DNA of 15,277 nt from Acidobacteriaceae bacterium (GTDB lineage Bacteria; Acidobacteriota; Terriglobia; Terriglobales; Acidobacteriaceae): assembly GCA_030040395.1 (NCBI GenBank), contig JASHTU010000185.1, positions 1 to 15,277 of the forward strand, given 5' to 3'. Made by a program: the position numbers and the translations under genes. Each line of letters begins with the position of its first letter. Position 1 is the stretch's first letter. The notes beneath the pieces are model-generated. The model had not been told where the DNA came from, made no database searches, and was given only the letters and a program-made list of their open reading frames with translations. Below are positions 14,334 to 15,277 of this stretch, one piece after another.

Positions 14334-15277
14334 ATGAGCTTTCCTCAAACGCGCATGCGCCGCCTGCGGCGAATTGACGCGCTGCGCGCGTTGGTGCGCG
14401 AGACCGCGATTGAGCCTGGCGATCTGATCTACCCGCTCTTTATTTGTCCCGGCGAGGGCGTGCGGCGCGCCGTGGGCTCCATGCCCGGCGTCTTCAATGT
14501 CTCGGTGGACGAAGCGGTGCGCGAAGCCGAAGAAGCTGCAGGACTGGGCGTGGGCGGATTGCTTCTCTTCGGGCTGCCCGCAGCGAAGGATGAACAAGGC
14601 GCGGGCGCGTGGGAGGAAAACGGCATTGTGCAGCAGGGGCTGCGGGCGCTCAAGCAGTCAGACGCAGCAAGAAAATTGGCGCTCATCGCCGATGTATGCC
14701 TTTGCGAATACACCAGCCACGGCCATTGCGGCGTAGTGGTGGAGTCAAAAGGCGGCTTCGAGGTCGATAACGACCCCACCCTCGAATTATTGGCGCGCAC
14801 GGCCGTCAGTCAGGCCCAGGCCGGCGCCGATGTGGTGGCGCCCAGCGACATGATGGACGGCCGCGTGGCCGCCATTCGCCGCGCTCTCGACGCCGCCGGC
14901 TTGGCGATGACGCCCATCCTCAGTTATGCCTCCAAATTCGCTTCCGCCTTTTACGGACCGTTTCGCGAAGCCGCGGATTCGGCGCCGCAATTCGGCGACC
15001 GAAGAAGCTATCAGATGGACGGCGCCAACCTTAGAGAAGCGATGCGCGAGATCGATCTCGACATCGAAGAGGGCGCGGACATGATCCTGATGAAGCCCGC
15101 CATGCCTTACCTGGACGTGGTGCGCGCGGCGCGCGAGCGGGTGGGCGTGCCCATCGGCGCCTACCAGGTTTCCGGCGAGTACTCGATGCTGCAGGCCGCC
15201 TTCGAGAAGGGGTGGCTGGACCCCACGCGCGCCATGATGGAGTCGCTGGTCGGCATCCGCCGCGCCGGCGCCGATTT
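14334..15277 (+). CDS. hemB: Porphobilinogen synthase (delta-aminolevulinic acid dehydratase), 3' end cut by window
   Basis: 314 residues are visible of the roughly 325-335 usual. The enzyme joins two 5-aminolevulinate molecules to make porphobilinogen, an early cytoplasmic step of haem and corrinoid synthesis. The active site is complete: zinc-binding cysteines C122, C124 and C132 in [14 protein letters not shown], the A-site Schiff-base lysine K201 in [17 protein letters not shown], and the P-site lysine K254 in [11 protein letters not shown]. The three-cysteine motif indicates the zinc-dependent type rather than the Mg-only Asp-rich type. The start [13 protein letters not shown] gives the expected distance to the family motif ALVRET; M8 is a less likely alternative. 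Its product would feed haem to the cytochromes encoded by the ACIII operon, but the genes are 5.7 kb apart and this is only a metabolic link. Confidence 0.96.
   Translation, partial: MSFPQTRMRRLRRIDALRALVRETAIEPGDLIYPLFICPGEGVRRAVGSMPGVFNVSVDEAVREAEEAAGLGVGGLLLFGLPAAKDEQGAGAWEENGIVQQGLRALKQSDAARKLALIADVCLCEYTSHGHCGVVVESKGGFEVDNDPTLELLARTAVSQAQAGADVVAPSDMMDGRVAAIRRALDAAGLAMTPILSYASKFASAFYGPFREAADSAPQFGDRRSYQMDGANLREAMREIDLDIEEGADMILMKPAMPYLDVVRAARERVGVPIGAYQVSGEYSMLQAAFEKGWLDPTRAMMESLVGIRRAGAD

Overview
The window is GC-rich, gene-dense bacterial DNA that looks like an Acidobacteriota chromosome. The reasons are an acidobacterial-style alternative complex III (ACIII) operon, a secreted right-handed beta-helix protein of a type I associate with that phylum, and tandem 7-bp repeats in and between genes. 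The phylum call is an inference from gene content; no rRNA or tRNA is present to confirm it.

Left half (1-8644, all minus strand): a tightly packed ACIII operon read right to left, actA (pentahaem cytochrome c), actB (fused molybdopterin-fold/Fe-S protein), actC (NrfD-like membrane subunit), actD (DUF3341), actE (monohaem lipoprotein cytochrome c) and actF (second NrfD-like subunit). A single-helix membrane protein follows and runs off the left edge. ACIII oxidises (mena)quinol in the membrane and passes electrons through Fe-S clusters and haems to a cytochrome c or directly to a terminal oxidase. The oxidase genes probably lie just beyond position 1. Junctions overlap or are only a few bases long, so the operon is probably translationally coupled. 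The one real gap, between actC and actD, is filled exactly by a 32-codon ORF that overlaps both neighbours and has a consensus Shine-Dalgarno. This is the most interesting observation in the window.

Middle (8645-9380): a long, locally AT-rich spacer holding the likely start of the ACIII transcript and several inverted repeats. It separates the operon from a divergent plus-strand gene.

Right half (9381-15277): a mixed set of single genes. These are a secreted beta-helix protein (+), a protein with a C-terminal J domain (-), a secreted SGNH/GDSL esterase (+), a small zinc-ribbon membrane protein (+), and the 5' part of hemB, porphobilinogen synthase (+, cut by the right edge). hemB has a -10 box immediately before its ATG and no Shine-Dalgarno, suggesting a leaderless mRNA. 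Heptameric repeats occur at 2519-2549 (inside the actE signal-peptide region), 13574-13608 and 14298-14318. No CRISPR array, insertion sequence, integrase or tRNA was recognised.
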